Below, in pieces: positions 16,884 to 26,902 of a stretch of DNA of 64,000 bases. The notes beneath the pieces were generated by a model. That model did no database searches, was not told where the DNA came from, and saw only the letters and a list, made by a program, of their open reading frames with translations. Numbering within the stretch: the stretch's first letter is position 1; every line of letters starts with the position of its first letter. The DNA comes from Cystobacter fuscus (GTDB lineage Bacteria > Myxococcota > Myxococcia > Myxococcales > Myxococcaceae): the NCBI RefSeq assembly GCF_002305875.1, contig NZ_CP022098.1:8060001-8124000 (forward strand), written 5' to 3'. The position numbers and the translations under genes were made by a program.

Positions 16884-17387
16884 CTATTTCTTCTTGGCGG
16901 GCTCGGCCTGGGGGGGCTCGGCCTGGGCCGTCTTGTTGCCGGCCCGCTCGGCGGACCAGTGGTCGATCGCCTTGAGCGACTCGACGAAGTTGAAAGGCTT
17001 GAGCGAGGGGGACGAGGCGTCGTGGCAGTTGCGGCACGCCTTCTCCGAGGGGTCCACCAGGCCCACCAGCCGGGCCAGCTCCGCGTCCTTCATGACATAG
17101 GAGGGCGAGTAGTGCTGACCGGGGCCATGGCACGTCTCGCACGTGACATGGGAGACGCCCTGGGTGGCCTGGTCCGGCGCATGGCAGGACAGGCAGCGCA
17201 CGTCCTTCTGCTGGGTGGGCGCGAGCGAGTCCCCGGCGCGGGCATGCTTGGACTGCATCCAGGCGTCATAGGCGGCCGGATGGCAGCCCTTGCAACTCTC
17301 CGGACCGAGGAAATCCGCCGCGCCGGCGGCACCGGAGAGGACGAGGACGAGCAGGAGGGACAGGAGCCAGGGGCCACGAGCAGGCAT
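16884..17387 (-). CDS. Tetraheme cytochrome c-type protein
   Basis: 167 residues with a Sec signal (MPARGPWLLSLLLVLVLSGA, cleavage near GAA-AD). Four CxxCH heme-attachment motifs lie at residues 32-36 (CKGCH), 65-69 (CLSCH), 83-87 (CETCH) and 118-122 (CRNCH). The spacing resembles the cytochrome c554/multiheme family (PF13435). The C-terminus is a short Pro/Glu/Lys-rich tail ending in PAKKK. It would be a periplasmic electron carrier; partners are not visible nearby. No strong ribosome-binding site was seen. Confidence 0.9.
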   Translation of the reverse strand: MPARGPWLLSLLLVLVLSGAAGAADFLGPESCKGCHPAAYDAWMQSKHARAGDSLAPTQQKDVRCLSCHAPDQATQGVSHVTCETCHGPGQHYSPSYVMKDAELARLVGLVDPSEKACRNCHDASSPSLKPFNFVESLKAIDHWSAERAGNKTAQAEPPQAEPAKKK

Positions 17388-17517
17388 CGGGTCCGGTCAC
17401 TAGCAGACGCCTCCAAGGGGGGCAAGGCGAGGTTGGGAAACACCACCTCCCGAGAGGGGGCTCGCCAACACCTGGAGCGCTTGAGGGGGCGAGGGGAGAT
17501 CCGCTACATCAAGGAGG

Positions 17518-17988
17518 ATGAAGACCCTCGTCTGCGTCGCCGTGCTCCTCGCCGCCGCGCCCGCGGTGGCCAAACCGTGGCAGGGCATCGAGCCCGGACA
17601 GACCAAGCGCGACAGCATCATCCAGAAATTCGGAGAGCCCTCGCGCGTGGTCACCAGCGAAGGCAAGGAGGTCGTCGCCTACTTCGACGACAAGGCCATC
17701 AAGGGCACGCGCCAGGTGCAGTTCACCGTGGACGTGGGCACGCAGCAGGTGGAGCGCATCTCGGTCTTCCCGGGTCCGGTGATCGACAAGGAGTCCATCG
17801 AGAGCACCTACGGGCCCGCCTGCCCGTCCTCCGGCAAGCAGCCCGCCACCCCGTGCTACCAGAAGAAGCTGACGGACGACTTCCGCACCTACCTCTTCTA
17901 TGCCCGCCAGGGGCTGGCCGTGTTCCTCAACGAGGACGGCAAGACGGTGCAGTCGCTCACCTTCACCTCCGCGCAGGCCGCGAAGTAG
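17518..17988 (+). CDS. Small exported protein, BamE/SmpA-like pattern
   Basis: 156 residues. Signal peptide MKTLVCVAVLLAAAPAVA, cleaved before KPWQG. The mature start GIEPGQTKRDSIIQKFGEPS has the G-x-T...V/I...GxP spacing seen in BamE/SmpA/OmlA-like folds, but there is no lipobox. A Cys pair (CPSSGKQPATPC) probably forms a disulfide. The Shine-Dalgarno AAGGAGG (17511-17517) abuts the ATG with no spacer, which is unusually close, though no better start is visible. It lies 7 bp upstream of coaE on the same strand. Function unknown. Confidence 0.75.
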   Translation: MKTLVCVAVLLAAAPAVAKPWQGIEPGQTKRDSIIQKFGEPSRVVTSEGKEVVAYFDDKAIKGTRQVQFTVDVGTQQVERISVFPGPVIDKESIESTYGPACPSSGKQPATPCYQKKLTDDFRTYLFYARQGLAVFLNEDGKTVQSLTFTSAQAAK

Positions 17989-17995
17989 GCCGCCG

Positions 17996-18592
17996 GTGAA
18001 GCTCTACGGACTGACGGGCGGAATCGCCTCGGGCAAGAGCACGGTGAGCCGGATGTTCCGCGAGCTGGGCGCGGAGGTGCTCGACGCGGACCTCATCGCC
18101 CGGGAGGTGGTGGAGCCGGGCACCCCCGGACTGGCGGCCGTGGCCGAGCGCTTCCCCGGCGTGGTGGGGCCGGATGGGCGCCTGGATCGGGCGGCGCTGG
18201 GCGCGCGGGTCTTCGGGGACGCCACCGAGCGCGCCGCCCTCAACGCCCTGCTCCACCCGCTCATCGGCCAGCGCTTCGTCGAGCGCACCCAGGCGCTCGC
18301 CGAGGCGGGCGTGGAGCGCGTGCTCTACGACGCCCCCCTGCTCATCGAGAACCGGCTACACGGGGCCATGGAGGGCGTGGTGCTGGTGTGGGTGCCGCGC
18401 GAGCTGCAACGGGCCCGGCTGATGCGGCGTGATGGCCTGGACGAGGCCGCCGCCGAGGCCCGGCTGGCCGCCCAGCTCCCGTTGGACGGCAAGCGGGAGC
18501 ACGCCACATGGGTGGTGGACAATTCGGGCACGGTGGAAGCCACCCGGGCCCAGGTCGAGGAGGTCTGGCGCGCGTTGCTCGCGCGCGGCTGA
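17996..18592 (+). CDS. coaE: Dephospho-CoA kinase
   Basis: 198 residues with a GTG start at 17996, 7 bp after the preceding stop codon. P-loop GGIASGKST at residues 8-16, then the CoaE landmarks LGAEVLDADLIAREVVEPG and LYDAPLLIE, and a lid region with ARLMRRDGL. It phosphorylates the 3'-OH of dephospho-CoA in the last step of CoA synthesis, in the cytoplasm. Length is normal. Confidence 0.95.
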   Translation: MKLYGLTGGIASGKSTVSRMFRELGAEVLDADLIAREVVEPGTPGLAAVAERFPGVVGPDGRLDRAALGARVFGDATERAALNALLHPLIGQRFVERTQALAEAGVERVLYDAPLLIENRLHGAMEGVVLVWVPRELQRARLMRRDGLDEAAAEARLAAQLPLDGKREHATWVVDNSGTVEATRAQVEEVWRALLARG

Positions 18593-18615
18593 GGGCCGAG
18601 TATGCTCCGCCGCCC

Positions 18616-19797
18616 ATGAGCGACACGCGCAAGGAAGCCAGCGGACAGGCCCCGACGTACTTCGTCACCGGCTACCCCGGCTTCATCGGCAAACGGCTGG
18701 TCGAGCACATCGTCCGCGAGGCGCCCCAGGCCCACGTCTACGCCCTGGTGCAGCCCAAGCACTTCAAGGAAGCCCAGCAGCTGGCCGCCGGCCTGCGCGG
18801 CAAGGGCGCCACGCTGGAGCTGCTCACCGGCGACATCGTGGACATGCACCTGGGCCTGTCCGGCCAGGAGTACCAGCGGCTGTGCGCGCGGGTGACGCAC
18901 ATCTTCCATCTGGCCGCCGTCTTCTACATGGGCGTGCCCAAGGAGACCGCCTGGCGCGTCAACGTGGATGGCACGCGCAACATGCTGGAGCTGGCGCGCG
19001 ACTGCGAGCACCTCGAGCGCTTCAACCACTTCTCCACCTGCCACGTCTCCGGGGACCGGGTGGGCGTCATCGCCGAGGACGAGCTGGACTGCGGGCAGAC
19101 CTTCCGCAACGTCTACGAGGAGACCAAGTTCCACGCCGAGCAGCGCCTGCAGCGCGCCGCCTCGAGCCTGCCCATCACCATCTTCCGCCCGAGCACCGTG
19201 GTGGGCGACTCGCGCACCGGGGAGATCGATCGCTTCGAGGGGCCCTACTACCTGGGCATCCTCCTGGTGACGAGCCCGCTGGTGGCCCCCATGCCCCTGC
19301 CGGGCAACGGCGTGGCCCCGCTCAACGTGGTGCCGGTGGACTACGTGGTGCGGGCCGTGTGGGCGCTGGCACATGACGCGCGCGCCGTGGGCCGCACCTT
19401 CCACCTCGTGGACCCCAACCCCATGAGCGCCCGCCGCGTCTACGAGCGCATCGCCGAGCAGTCCAACAAGAAGCTGCCGCGCTTCAACCTCTCGGCCCGG
19501 GCCGCGGACGTGGTGATGCGCCTGCCCGTGCTGGAGAAGCTCGCCCGCCCCCAGCGCACCGCGCTCGGCTACGTCAACCACCTGGCCATCTACAACTCCC
19601 ACAACACCCTGGAGCTGCTGGACGGCACCCACATCCGCTGCCCTCCCCTCTCCTCCTACCTCGACCAGCTCGTCGCCTACGTGCGCGAGCAGTACCGCCA
19701 ACGCCGCGAGGAGTCCTCCGAGGTGGAGGATCCCCTCGATCTCCGGCCCCCCGGCTCGCGCGATGCGCCGGACGCCGACCGCTCCGGGAGCCGCTGA
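18616..19797 (+). CDS. Extended SDR, fatty acyl-CoA/thioester reductase-like
   Basis: 393 residues from ATG 18616. The Rossmann motif TGYPGFIGKRL (18-28) and the active site YEETK with upstream Ser/Thr (FSTCHVSG) place it among extended SDRs. LLTGDIVDMHLGLS, then HIFHLAAVFYMGVPKETAWR and IFRPSTVVGDSRTGEI are characteristic of the NAD_binding_4 (male-sterility / thioester-reductase) group. It may reduce an acyl thioester to an aldehyde or alcohol, or act as an NAD-dependent epimerase. The last ~30 residues are a disordered acidic/arginine tail. Neighbours do not define a pathway. Confidence 0.85.
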   Translation: MSDTRKEASGQAPTYFVTGYPGFIGKRLVEHIVREAPQAHVYALVQPKHFKEAQQLAAGLRGKGATLELLTGDIVDMHLGLSGQEYQRLCARVTHIFHLAAVFYMGVPKETAWRVNVDGTRNMLELARDCEHLERFNHFSTCHVSGDRVGVIAEDELDCGQTFRNVYEETKFHAEQRLQRAASSLPITIFRPSTVVGDSRTGEIDRFEGPYYLGILLVTSPLVAPMPLPGNGVAPLNVVPVDYVVRAVWALAHDARAVGRTFHLVDPNPMSARRVYERIAEQSNKKLPRFNLSARAADVVMRLPVLEKLARPQRTALGYVNHLAIYNSHNTLELLDGTHIRCPPLSSYLDQLVAYVREQYRQRREESSEVEDPLDLRPPGSRDAPDADRSGSR

Positions 19798-19800
19798 ACC

Positions 19801-20739
19801 ATGAACCCCCTCACGCCCCGCCTCGTCCTCCCCCTCGTCCTCCTGTTCGCCCCGGCCTGTCTGGACACCTCGCAGCCCACGCCCCCCAAGAATCCCTGCG
19901 ATCCCAATCCCTGCACCCAGGCGGACAAGACCACCTGCGCCAACGACAACGGCCGGGCCGTCTGCCTCTGCCGCGAGGGCACGATCCCCAGGCCCAACGG
20001 GACCTGCGAGGCCATCACCACCGCCAACTGCCCCGAGCACCCCGGGGACAGCGCCGAGCCGGATGACTGCATCGCCCGGGCCGCGCCGCTCGACGCCTCG
20101 CGCGCGCGCACGCAGGGCATCGAGCCGGTGGGCGACTATGACTTCTTCCGCATCGACGCCACCGCGCGCGACGCCTACGTGCTCACCGTGACACCGGGAC
20201 CGGGCGCGCTCCTGCCCCGCGTGGACGTGTTCGATCCCGAGGGCAGGTGGATCCGGGCACAGGACGGGAACCCCGGCGTGCAGGTGGGCTTCAAGGCCCG
20301 CGTCAGCGCGCCCTACACCGTGCGCGTGAGCCACTCGCCGAGAGATCCCTCCCCCGCCACCGGCACCTATACCCTCCAGCTCGCCCCCCCCGTGCAGGAT
20401 GACTTCGGCGACACCCCGGAGGAGGCCGCGGCGCTCGTGCCCGCCCCCGGCGGCACCTCCGCCACCCTCGTCTCCGGCCGCTTCGAGTACGGACAGGACG
20501 AGGACTGGTTCTCCTTCCCCGTCGTGCGCGACGCCACCTACCGCATCGAGTTCGACACCACCCGGACCGTGCCCGCCCTCGCCGCCTTCATCCGCGAGAA
20601 CGTGAAGAGCCCCTTCCTCACGGTCCAGAACTCCTACGTGGACTTCAAGGCGGCCTCGAGCACCACGGTGTTCATCGATCTCTACTCGGCCAACGAGGCC
20701 ACGGGCACCTACGCCTTCCGGGTGTACGAGTTCCGCTGA
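19801..20739 (+). CDS. Lipoprotein with EGF-like segment and pre-peptidase-like domains
   Basis: 312 residues. Lipobox FAPAC gives a lipid-anchored Cys at 20. A Cys-rich, EGF-like segment follows (PCDPNPCTQADKTTC, then CLCREGTIPRPNGTC), a common layout in myxobacterial surface lipoproteins. Two beta-sandwich repeats come after, with the PPC-like signatures GDYDFFRIDA and YGQDEDWFSFPV, which are typical calcium-binding or substrate-presenting domains. There is no catalytic domain. The stop is 7 bp from the stop of the convergent CNNM gene. Confidence 0.78.
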   Translation: MNPLTPRLVLPLVLLFAPACLDTSQPTPPKNPCDPNPCTQADKTTCANDNGRAVCLCREGTIPRPNGTCEAITTANCPEHPGDSAEPDDCIARAAPLDASRARTQGIEPVGDYDFFRIDATARDAYVLTVTPGPGALLPRVDVFDPEGRWIRAQDGNPGVQVGFKARVSAPYTVRVSHSPRDPSPATGTYTLQLAPPVQDDFGDTPEEAAALVPAPGGTSATLVSGRFEYGQDEDWFSFPVVRDATYRIEFDTTRTVPALAAFIRENVKSPFLTVQNSYVDFKAASSTTVFIDLYSANEATGTYAFRVYEFR

Positions 20740-20746
20740 GCGCGGC

Positions 20747-22054
20747 TCAGGTGTCCTCGTTCCGGGGGGGCGGGGGGTGGATGCGCACCTGCTTCACCCG
20801 GCGCGCCGACGCCTCCGCCACCTCGAGCACCGTGCCATCGGCCAGGGTGAAGCGCGCCCCGGCCGGGGGGATGGCTCCCGCCAGGGACAGACACAGCCCG
20901 CCCAGGGTGCTCCAGTTGCCATCCTCGGGCAGCGCCAACCGCTCCACCGCCCGGTTCACCTCCCGGATGGGGAGGACGGCGTCCACGAGCACCGTCCCGT
21001 CCGGCTCGCGCCGGATGTGCTCGGGCGGGGCCTCGCGCTCACTGGAGATGTTGCCCACCAGCTCCTCCACCAGATCCTTCATGGTGACGAGCCCGAGCAG
21101 TCCGCCCTGCTCATCCACCACCAGGGCGAGCTGGATGCGCCGCGCCTGCATCTGATGGAGCGCGTCCAGGGCGCGCATCGAGTCCGGGATGAACCAGGCC
21201 GGACGCAGCACGTCCTCCAGGAGGATGAGCTGCTGCTCGAGCGCGAACGACAGCAGATCCTTGGCCACCACGTACCCGGAGATGTGATCCAGATCCCCCT
21301 CGTACACGGGCATCCGGCTGTGGCCCTGCTCCAGGAGCACCTGCCGGACCTCCTCGGGCGAGGCATGCCGGCGGATCGCCACCACCTTCGTGCGCGGCAC
21401 CATGACGTCCGTCACGGTGAGCTCCGCCAGATCGAAGGCCCGCGAGGCGATCTCCCCGGTGCGCGGGTGGACGCTGCCGCTGCGCGCCGCCTCCTCCACG
21501 AGCTGCCGCAGCTCATCGGACGACAGGCGCGACTCGGTGAAGGAGGTGCTGTCGCCGAAGAGGCGCAGCACCAGATTGGAGCTGAAGGTGAGCAGCCACA
21601 CCACGGGCTTCATCAACCGCGACAGCCCTCGCAGGGGCCGGCCGATGAGGAGCGCGTAGCGCTCGGCGTAGCGCAGGGCGAGCGACTTGGGCACCAGCTC
21701 GCCCAGCACCAGCGACAGATAGGACACCAGACCCACCACCAGGGCGAAGGCCACGCTCTCCGCCTGACGCGCCGGCAACCCGAGCCCCTCCAGGGGGCCG
21801 CTCAAGCGCTGGGCGATGGAGGCACCACCGAAGGCCGCCGCCGTGGAGCCCACGACGGTGATGCCAATCTGCACCGTGGCCAGGAACCGCTCGGGGTTGT
21901 CCCGGAGCGCCTTGACCGCGCGCGCCGCGGCGCTGCGCTGCTCGATGAGCTCCTGCAGCCGTGTCTTGCGGATGGAGATGAGCGCGAGTTCGGCACCGGC
22001 GAAGATGCCGTTGGCGAGCACGAGCAACAGGATGATGGCGAATTCGGTAACGAT
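20747..22054 (-). CDS. CNNM/HlyC-CorC-family membrane protein with CBS pair
   Basis: About 436 residues if translation begins at the ATC codon 22054, or 426 from TTG 22027. No ATG, GTG or TTG occurs between the upstream in-frame stop and 22027. The TTG start would cut the first membrane helix in half, whereas the ATC lies 9 bases after AAGGA (22068-22064) and would give VTEFAIILLLVLANGIFAG, the normal N-terminus of this family. The order is a DUF21 membrane domain (to about residue 185), a CBS pair (VTDVMVPRTKVVAIRR, YVVAKDLL, LALVVDEQGGLLGLVTMKDL) and a C-terminal CorC_HlyC domain (DGTVLVDAVLPIREVNRAV). These proteins are linked to Mg/Co transport or membrane-damage resistance. Confidence 0.88.
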   Translation of the reverse strand: MVTEFAIILLLVLANGIFAGAELALISIRKTRLQELIEQRSAAARAVKALRDNPERFLATVQIGITVVGSTAAAFGGASIAQRLSGPLEGLGLPARQAESVAFALVVGLVSYLSLVLGELVPKSLALRYAERYALLIGRPLRGLSRLMKPVVWLLTFSSNLVLRLFGDSTSFTESRLSSDELRQLVEEAARSGSVHPRTGEIASRAFDLAELTVTDVMVPRTKVVAIRRHASPEEVRQVLLEQGHSRMPVYEGDLDHISGYVVAKDLLSFALEQQLILLEDVLRPAWFIPDSMRALDALHQMQARRIQLALVVDEQGGLLGLVTMKDLVEELVGNISSEREAPPEHIRREPDGTVLVDAVLPIREVNRAVERLALPEDGNWSTLGGLCLSLAGAIPPAGARFTLADGTVLEVAEASARRVKQVRIHPPPPRNEDT

Positions 22055-22145
22055 GGCTTCCCGTCCTTGGGGGAAGCCTCAGTGTGCCGGAGATGACGAC
22101 GAGGTGTGGACGAACTTGGGGAATTGACGACCCCTCCACACGGTG

Positions 22146-22805
22146 TCAGCGGGGCGCGAGGGTGATGATGTCCCGATCCAACAACTGCACCAGCACGCGC
22201 ATCGTCTCCATTCGGGACATGCCTGAGACGGAGAAGAGCACCTCATAGCTCAAGTGTCCGTCGATGCGCGACAGCAGGAAGCCCATGCGCGCATCCAGGC
22301 TGAGCTTCATCAGCTCCGCCATGCGCAGCTTCAGCCGGGGCACCTGCTTCACGTCCCCCAGCCGCTGCTCCAGCGCGGCGCGCTGCGCCTGCTCGCATCG
22401 CGCGCGCGCCTCCTCCAACCGGGGCTCCAGCGGATCGAGCTGCTCGGCCTTGCCCAGCAGTTCCTGCGCACTCGACACATCCCCGAGCGACAGCAGCTCG
22501 TCCACGCCCACCAGCAGCGTGTTCACCCCCGGGCCCTGGCGCGCGGGAGACTCGGGAGCACTCTCTTCCCCCTGGGACACGTCGCCCTCCGAGAGGAAGG
22601 CGAGCACATCCGCGGTGATGGAAGGCAGGGAGGCCGTTCCATAGGACGGCGCCTCCTCCTCCTCCAGCAGGACGACGCTCACCTCGAGCTCGGGCAGAAT
22701 CACCTCGGGCGGGGTGCGCTGGAAGGGGGAGACCGCACGGGCCGCCAGCGCGTTTGGAGTCGCCGCCAGTCCCAGAGCCGCGGATTGCGCAGGATCTCTC
22801 TTCAC
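22146..22805 (-). CDS. Hypothetical protein with C-terminal winged-helix-like domain
   Basis: 219 residues, GTG start at 22805 with GGGGAG upstream. The N-terminal ~90 residues are low-complexity and acidic. A helical, TPR-like middle follows (VDELLSLGDVSSAQELLGKA, then EARARCEQAQRAALEQRLGD). The C-terminal ~55 residues (LSLDARMGFLLSRIDGHLSY followed by a helix ending LLDRDIITL) match a small domain I have seen at the C-termini of myxobacterial signalling proteins, probably helical with a winged-helix character. No catalytic residues. Upstream DNA carries GGAATC repeats that could be its operator. Function unknown. Confidence 0.7.
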   Translation of the reverse strand: MKRDPAQSAALGLAATPNALAARAVSPFQRTPPEVILPELEVSVVLLEEEEAPSYGTASLPSITADVLAFLSEGDVSQGEESAPESPARQGPGVNTLLVGVDELLSLGDVSSAQELLGKAEQLDPLEPRLEEARARCEQAQRAALEQRLGDVKQVPRLKLRMAELMKLSLDARMGFLLSRIDGHLSYEVLFSVSGMSRMETMRVLVQLLDRDIITLAPR

Positions 22806-22841
22806 CGACCACTCCCCTTCCCTCTCAACTTCTGAGGTCTT

Positions 22842-22865
22842 GGAATCCTACGATTCCCCGGGAAT
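22842..22865. promoter_or_regulatory. GGAATC inverted repeats upstream of the 219-residue gene
   Basis: GGAATC (22842-22847) and GATTCC (22852-22857) are perfect 6-bp arms with a 4-bp loop. ATTCC (22853-22857) pairs again with GGAAT (22861-22865). The cluster lies 37-60 bases upstream of the GTG start at 22805 and may be a repressor or activator site. Confidence 0.3.
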
Positions 22866-22890
22866 GGCGTCAACACGGACAACGGATTTT

Positions 22891-22930
22891 TTCACTCCGG
22901 GAGAACCCCTCTTCCCCCGGTGGGAGTGAA
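22891..22930. other. Long imperfect hairpin downstream of argD
   Basis: TTCACTCC (22891-22898) pairs with GGAGTGAA (22923-22930), with further pairing inside (GGGAGA with TCTTCCC). It lies about 55 bases past the argD stop. The T-run is on the wrong side for a minus-strand intrinsic terminator, so it may act as an mRNA 3' stabiliser. Confidence 0.35.
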
Positions 22931-22985
22931 GCCGGGAGGCGCGCGTCCTCGAGGGAAGCGCGCCCCGCGCCAGGCCCCGAGCGGC

Positions 22986-24242
22986 TCAGGGCTTGAGGGC
23001 CCGCTCGAGGATGCGCACGCCGTGGTCGAGGTCGTCGTGGGACACGGTGTAGGCGGGGGCGAAGCGCAGCGTCTTGTCGCCCGCGGCGTTGAGGAGCAGA
23101 CCGAGCTCGCGGCACCTGGCGATGATGGGGGCACCGTCCTGGAAGAGCTCCACGCCGATGAGCAGGCCCAGGCCGCGCGCCTCCTTGACGATGGTGGGCA
23201 GGCGGCGCTGCAGCTCGCGCAGGCGACCGAGGAAGTACTCGCCCTTCTGCGCCACGTCGCGCAGCATCTGGGGCTCCATCACCTTGCGCGCGACGACGTT
23301 GGCGGCGACGGCGGCGATGAGGTTGCCGCCGAACGTGGAGCCGTGGGTGCCCGCCGTGAGGCTCTTGCCGGCATCCTCGGAGCACAGCATGGCGCCGATG
23401 GGCAGGCCGTTGCCGAGCGACTTCGCCAGGCTGATGGCGTCCGGGAGGATGTCCTCGTGCTGGAAGCCGAAGGCCTTGCCGGTGCGGCCCATGCCGGTCT
23501 GGATCTCATCGATCATCAGCAGCAGGCCCTGCTCGTCGCACAGGGCGCGCAGGGCCTTGAGGAAGCCCGGAGGCGCCGCGCGCACCCCACCCTCGCCCTG
23601 GATGGGCTCCACGAGGATGGCGGCGGTATGCGGACCCACCGCCTTGCGCACCGCCTCGATGTCCCCGTAGGGCACGTGCGTGAAGCCCTGGGGCAGCGGC
23701 TCGAAGCCCTTCTGGTACTTCGTCTGGCCCGTGGCGGTGACCGTGGCGAGCGTGCGCCCGTGGAAGGAGTTGTCGAACGTGATGACCTCGTAGCGCTCGG
23801 GCTGGCCGCGGTCCTTCTGGACCTTGCGCGCCAGCTTGATGAGCGCCTCGTTGGCCTCACCCCCCGAGTTGCAGAAGAAGGCGCGCGCCAGGCCCGAGGC
23901 GGCGGTGAGCCGGGCGGCCAGCTCGATCTGCGGCTCCGAGTAGAAGGCGTTGGACACGTGCCACAGCTTGTCGAGCTGACCGCGCACCGCGGCGACCACC
24001 TCGGGGTGACAGTGGCCGAGCCCACACGTGGCGATGCCCCCGAGCAGATCCAGATATTCGCGCCCGTCCGCGTCCCACACGCGCGAGCCCAACCCACGCT
24101 CCAGGACGATTGGCTGCTGCTTGTAGTTCTGCAGCAGGTGGGCCTTGGCTTTCTCGATCCACTGTTCGTTCTTGGCCGAAGGGGAAGGCGCCCGAGGGGT
24201 CGCCTCGGTCTGGGTGGAGTTCAGCGAAGGCGTGGACGACAC
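22986..24242 (-). CDS. argD: Acetylornithine/ornithine-type class III aminotransferase
   Basis: 418 residues. The GTG start at 24242 was chosen because AGGAGA lies 6 bases upstream and the frame beyond it would run into hslU; it begins 26 bp after the hslU stop. Class III PLP aminotransferase features: the phosphate-binding NSGGEANEALIKLAR, the aromatic-stacking region ITFDNSFHGRTLATVTATGQ, the Asp in LLLMIDEIQTGMGRTG, and the Schiff-base Lys in SLAKSLGNGLPIGA. The pattern fits ArgD (acetylornithine 5-transaminase), although ornithine or other omega-transaminase activity cannot be excluded. Last gene of the hslV-hslU-argD operon. Confidence 0.9.
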   Translation of the reverse strand: MSSTPSLNSTQTEATPRAPSPSAKNEQWIEKAKAHLLQNYKQQPIVLERGLGSRVWDADGREYLDLLGGIATCGLGHCHPEVVAAVRGQLDKLWHVSNAFYSEPQIELAARLTAASGLARAFFCNSGGEANEALIKLARKVQKDRGQPERYEVITFDNSFHGRTLATVTATGQTKYQKGFEPLPQGFTHVPYGDIEAVRKAVGPHTAAILVEPIQGEGGVRAAPPGFLKALRALCDEQGLLLMIDEIQTGMGRTGKAFGFQHEDILPDAISLAKSLGNGLPIGAMLCSEDAGKSLTAGTHGSTFGGNLIAAVAANVVARKVMEPQMLRDVAQKGEYFLGRLRELQRRLPTIVKEARGLGLLIGVELFQDGAPIIARCRELGLLLNAAGDKTLRFAPAYTVSHDDLDHGVRILERALKP

Positions 24243-24267
24243 GGGCACTCTCCTGACCTGGGGTCTG

Positions 24268-25671
<1,404 letters not shown>

Positions 25672-25685
25672 GGTGGCGGCTCCCT

Positions 25686-26213
25686 TCAGAGCTCTTCGTA
25701 GGTGACGTTGGAGTTGGTGTAGACGCAGATGTCGGCGGCGATCTGCATGGCGTGGGTGGCCACCTCGCGCGCGGACAGTTGGGTGTGCGTCATCAGGGCC
25801 CGGGCGGCGGAGAGCGCGTAGGAGCCCCCGCTGCCCACCGCGGCGATGCCGAAGTCCGGCTCGATGACGTCACCCGAGCCGGAGAGGATGAAGGTCCTCT
25901 CCCGGTCGGCCACGATGAGCAGGGCCTCCAGGCGGCGGAGGAAGCGGTCGGTCCTCCAATCCTTGCCCAGCTCCACGCAGGCGCGGGCGAGGTTCTTCTG
26001 GTGCTCCTTGAGCCGCGCCTCGAAGCGATCGAAGAGGGTGAAGGCGTCGGCGGTGCTGCCCGCGAAGCCGGCGAGCACGGAGCCGTCGCCGATACGGCGG
26101 ACCTTCTTCGCCGTGTTCTTCATGATGGTCTTGTCGAGACTGATCTGACCGTCACCGGCGATGACGACCTTCGCCTCTCGGCGCACACAGAGGATGGTGG
26201 TGCCATGGAACAT
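25686..26213 (-). CDS. hslV: HslV, peptidase subunit of the HslVU protease
   Basis: 175 residues. The N-terminus [10 protein letters not shown] implies removal of a four-residue leader to expose the catalytic Thr (TTI). The proteasome-beta-type features [47 protein letters not shown] and the C-terminal ADICVYTN follow. It forms a double hexamer with HslU and degrades misfolded or regulatory proteins. First gene of hslV-hslU-argD; no recognisable heat-shock promoter could be assigned in the 63 bp upstream. Confidence 0.97.
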   Translation of the reverse strand: MFHGTTILCVRREAKVVIAGDGQISLDKTIMKNTAKKVRRIGDGSVLAGFAGSTADAFTLFDRFEARLKEHQKNLARACVELGKDWRTDRFLRRLEALLIVADRERTFILSGSGDVIEPDFGIAAVGSGGSYALSAARALMTHTQLSAREVATHAMQIAADICVYTNSNVTYEEL

Positions 26214-26276
26214 GCCGGGGCATTTAACAAGGCGACGCGGGCGTTTCCACGACTCCCGTGAGGCCTGTCCGCCCTC

Positions 26277-26720
26277 TCACCTCTTCCGGACGTTCCACCC
26301 GCCGTCGAGGGCGAGCGCGTTGAAGCGCACCGTCACCAGGAGCACGGCGTAGAGGAACACGTAGCCCATCTGCAACCCGAGCGTCTCCCACTGGCTGCGC
26401 AGCGCGGTGCCGAAGACGAGCACCACCATGAGCAGCCCTCCGCCGAAGAGCGCGGCACGTGTCAGCAGCCCCAGCGTGAGCAGCAGTCCGAGCCCGGCCT
26501 CGAGGAAGGGGAGCAGCAGCGCGAAGGCGCGCACGAGCGGCGACGGCAGGGGCGTCTGGGCGAAGCCCTGCACGAGCGTGTCGGCGAAGGCGCCCAGGGC
26601 GGGCAGACGCACCGCACCGTGCAGGAAGATGTTGAGGCCCAGGGCGAGCCGCAGCAGGAAGTAGGCGGCGCCCTCGCAGGACAGCGTGCGGAAGAAGGGG
26701 GTGGAAGGCTCGGGAGGCAT
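26277..26720 (-). CDS. DoxX-family membrane protein
   Basis: 147 residues from ATG 26720, with AAGGAG 9 bases upstream. Four hydrophobic segments: AYFLLRLALGLNIFLHGAVR, then LVRAFALLLPFLEAGLGLLL, FGGGLLMVVLVFGTAL and MGYVFLYAVLLVTVRF, with the LR..LG..F..HG pattern near the start that is typical of DoxX/DoxD-like proteins. The family is poorly understood; members are linked to quinone-dependent thiosulfate oxidation or redox stress. It ends 63 bp before hslV on the same strand. Confidence 0.85.
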   Translation of the reverse strand: MPPEPSTPFFRTLSCEGAAYFLLRLALGLNIFLHGAVRLPALGAFADTLVQGFAQTPLPSPLVRAFALLLPFLEAGLGLLLTLGLLTRAALFGGGLLMVVLVFGTALRSQWETLGLQMGYVFLYAVLLVTVRFNALALDGGWNVRKR

Positions 26721-26902
26721 GGGTCGAACTCCTTGGGCGGGCAGAGCGGTGGAACGTTCGCCCCTCATCGCACGGAGCTGGCGACTTTCAACCCAACACA
26801 TGACGAACGCGCTCGGTCGCCGCGCGTGGACTCCGGTATGATGAAGCCCGGGGGGGCCAAAAAAGGCACACTCATTCCTGCCCCTGAGCCAGGAGATCCA
26901 CC

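Noticed and set aside
18325-20334. A 669-codon antisense frame across coaE, the SDR and a lipoprotein
   Set aside because: Three well-recognised plus-strand genes occupy the region; the antisense translation is His/Gly/Ala-rich with no motif.
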